The notes under the pieces: model-generated
Told to the model about the DNA's origin: nothing
Databases searched by the model: none
The model's input: the letters and a program-made list of their open reading frames with translations, nothing else
Origin: Caenorhabditis remanei
Taxonomy: Eukaryota; Nematoda; Chromadorea; Rhabditida; Rhabditidae
Length of the DNA: 64,000 nt
Reading direction: 5' to 3'
Assembly (NCBI RefSeq): GCF_010183535.1
Contig: NC_071333.1
Span: forward strand, 12,646,587-12,710,586
Made by a program: the position numbers and the translations under genes
In this document: in pieces, positions 62,198 to 64,000 of the stretch
How the letters are laid out: every line of letters begins with the position of its first letter
Numbering within the stretch: the first letter of the stretch is position 1

Positions 62198-64000
62198 CCT
62201 GGGCAGTGACAATGGCTGGTATTTCTCAGGAAGTGGGCAGCGCTTTTATACAGCGGCATGGAGAGTTTTTTGAAGTCAGTTATCGTTTTTCCTGTTGGGA
62301 AATAGTAAAGTGCATCTTCCGTTCAATTCAGCCAATTTCCGGAGGGAGGCGAACATTTGAAAAAGTTCGTTTTTTTTTCAGATGAATCGTGACTTTTTCT
62401 TCTAACAGCGAAACAACAACTACTACGTTCTGAAATTATCCTGAGTCTCAAAACTAATTGAACAAAAAAGAAGATTTTCTAAACAAATCATGCAGTTCTT
62501 TATTAAAAACCTGTAAAACAAATGTCACATTTTTGTTCCGAAAAATCGAATTATCAAAAAAAACTGTTACTCTACCCCAGTGGAATCAATCCACTTCACA
62601 AAAGTAAAATATCCTCACGTACAGTTGTAACACGCAAAAAAACTTTTACAAAACTACTGTCATTGAGAATCTACTCAAGTAGAGCCCGAAGTTAACAATT
62701 ATCAAGATTGGAATGATATGAAATGTTTGCGTGGTGCTTTCATTTGAGTTGCGATCTATTTGATCATCTACTCTTGATTGGGGGGAGGACCTGCACTAAC
62801 CCGCCAAATTATTTTGATCAAATCTTTACCGCCGACGAGTCCTGTCGCCGCTTAACGGCTCATTTCGTCTCACTAACTCTCCGCGCAATTCACACTTTGA
62901 TCATGGGAGAGTTTATTAATCACCTCTCGCACATTTTTTAAATTAGAAACTTATTACTGATATCGGTTACTATTTTCAAAGTTCTTGGATTTTTTTTTAC
63001 TTCATGATGATAATTATTCAATTATAGCTGTTTTAAATCTTTTGCTCTGTAAATGCGTTGCCCATAACAAATATTGTTTCCAACGTGCTTATCGAAAACT
63101 TAATTTACAAAGAAACCGAATTTAATCCAATTTTTCATTTTGGAGAATACATTCGCCATATGGCTTTTGACCCGGTCTAATTTCTTTCATTGTCCCCTGT
63201 TGTTGGGCTCTTTTGTTTTAACTTACAAGTAACCCGCTAACCCTTCTCTTTTCATCCGCTCTTTCCTATTGTTTTCGTGTTACCCGATTCTTGAGTCTCA
63301 CATGCTCATCTTATCTCATTATGGTACTAGAATCAGATGAACACGTAGAATAGAGAGAGCTCTTTGAAGTGTGTATGTCAACATGATTCCAAATGGCACA
63401 GTATCAATGTCGTCTTTCGTTTATCTACTGCGAGACGACATTTTCTGAGATACGATTGTATTTGCTCGATTAATTCAAACAGAACAAATCCTCAAATCAA
63501 AAAATCCTCCCACTCTCACTTTTCGGAAGGTTTTTTGCTATCAAACTTTTTTTACTCGGCGTTTCCCTTCAACTTATGTATCCAATCGTCTAACGACAGG
63601 TGATTTTTACTCTTTCTTCTTGGTACCGACTAAGAAGTCGGCTCTTTTGAGCAACATATGCGCACCGGCCTTGTAATGTATATTCTCTAGGTTTTGATGT
63701 TCTTCCGGAACAGTTTACAACTTGAACAGACACTGTTTTAATAATTCGTCAGACTGTTCTTACCGGATTTTAGATTTGCATCATCTGGCCTTTCCTCTTG
63801 GGAACGTCAATAAGAGGTATCCCCTCATTAATCAACGAATGAAAGAATGTCTGTCTCGAGGGTCTCACAATGTGTGATTTTTTTATTTAGTGCCTCCTAA
63901 CCCCATCGAATATGCACACCTATGTCCTACTTCTTGTCCCAAGTGGTACTACGACGCACCGGCTATTCGGACTGTACTAGAGTGACCAACTCTTCTCACT
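62198..64000. other. Gene-free end of the window
   Basis: About 1.8 kb upstream of the minus-strand gene that starts at 62197. No supported exon was seen. A GC-richer stretch at about 62790-62900 contains CCCGCCAAA, the reverse complement of an E2F-like TTTGGCGGG. The remainder is AT-rich. A gene continuing beyond 64000 cannot be excluded. Confidence 0.4.

Overview
This window is nuclear DNA of a Caenorhabditis-type nematode. It is AT-rich, with compact genes, very short introns (about 45-60 nt) ending in TTTCAG, and start codons sitting just after strong acceptors, which suggests SL trans-splicing. The genes recognised from their translations are nlp-44, a dmsr-type receptor, an acs-17-like acyl-CoA synthetase, mig-23, cku-80, a complex III subunit, an ANKFN1-like gene, kin-2 and klp-13. 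From memory of C. elegans, mig-23, cku-80, the complex III subunit and kin-2 are clustered on chromosome X, and klp-13 is also X-linked. The window is therefore probably an X-chromosome segment of C. elegans or, more likely, a relative; the species cannot be fixed from sequence alone.

Layout. 1-3.3 kb: a CAPA-like neuropeptide precursor (nlp-44) after a gene-poor stretch. 3.3-11.8 kb: a long gene-poor interval, with at most a doubtful small secreted ORF. 11.8-16.0 kb: a myosuppressin-receptor-related GPCR and a secreted cysteine-rich (EB-like) protein, both on +. 16.4-19.5 kb: long-chain acyl-CoA synthetase on -. 19.5-23 kb: a gene-free interval with a GC-rich island near 22.3-22.5 kb. 23.0-25.2 kb: mig-23 on -. 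26.0-29.1 kb: cku-80 on -, divergent from a 90-residue complex III subunit on + with about 290 bp between them. 30.5-31.2 kb: a doubtful two-exon model on -. 33.6-41.6 kb: a large 22-exon ANKFN1/Wide-awake-like gene on +. 43.2-49.2 kb: kin-2 on -, convergent with it, with at least three alternative first exons. 56.1-61.3 kb: klp-13 on +, tail-to-tail with an unrecognised 196-residue gene on - (61.5-62.2 kb). The rest, to 64 kb, is gene-free as far as can be seen.

Exon chains were built by hand by matching acceptor and donor sites and checking reading phase at each junction. For nearly all multi-exon genes the phases close exactly, which is the main support for the models. These are ordinary, unrelated housekeeping, signalling and neuropeptide genes, not an operon-like system. 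The most interesting features are the heavily expanded, low-complexity Ku80 coding sequence and the alternative N-termini of the PKA regulatory subunit, one of which carries a myristoylation-like start.
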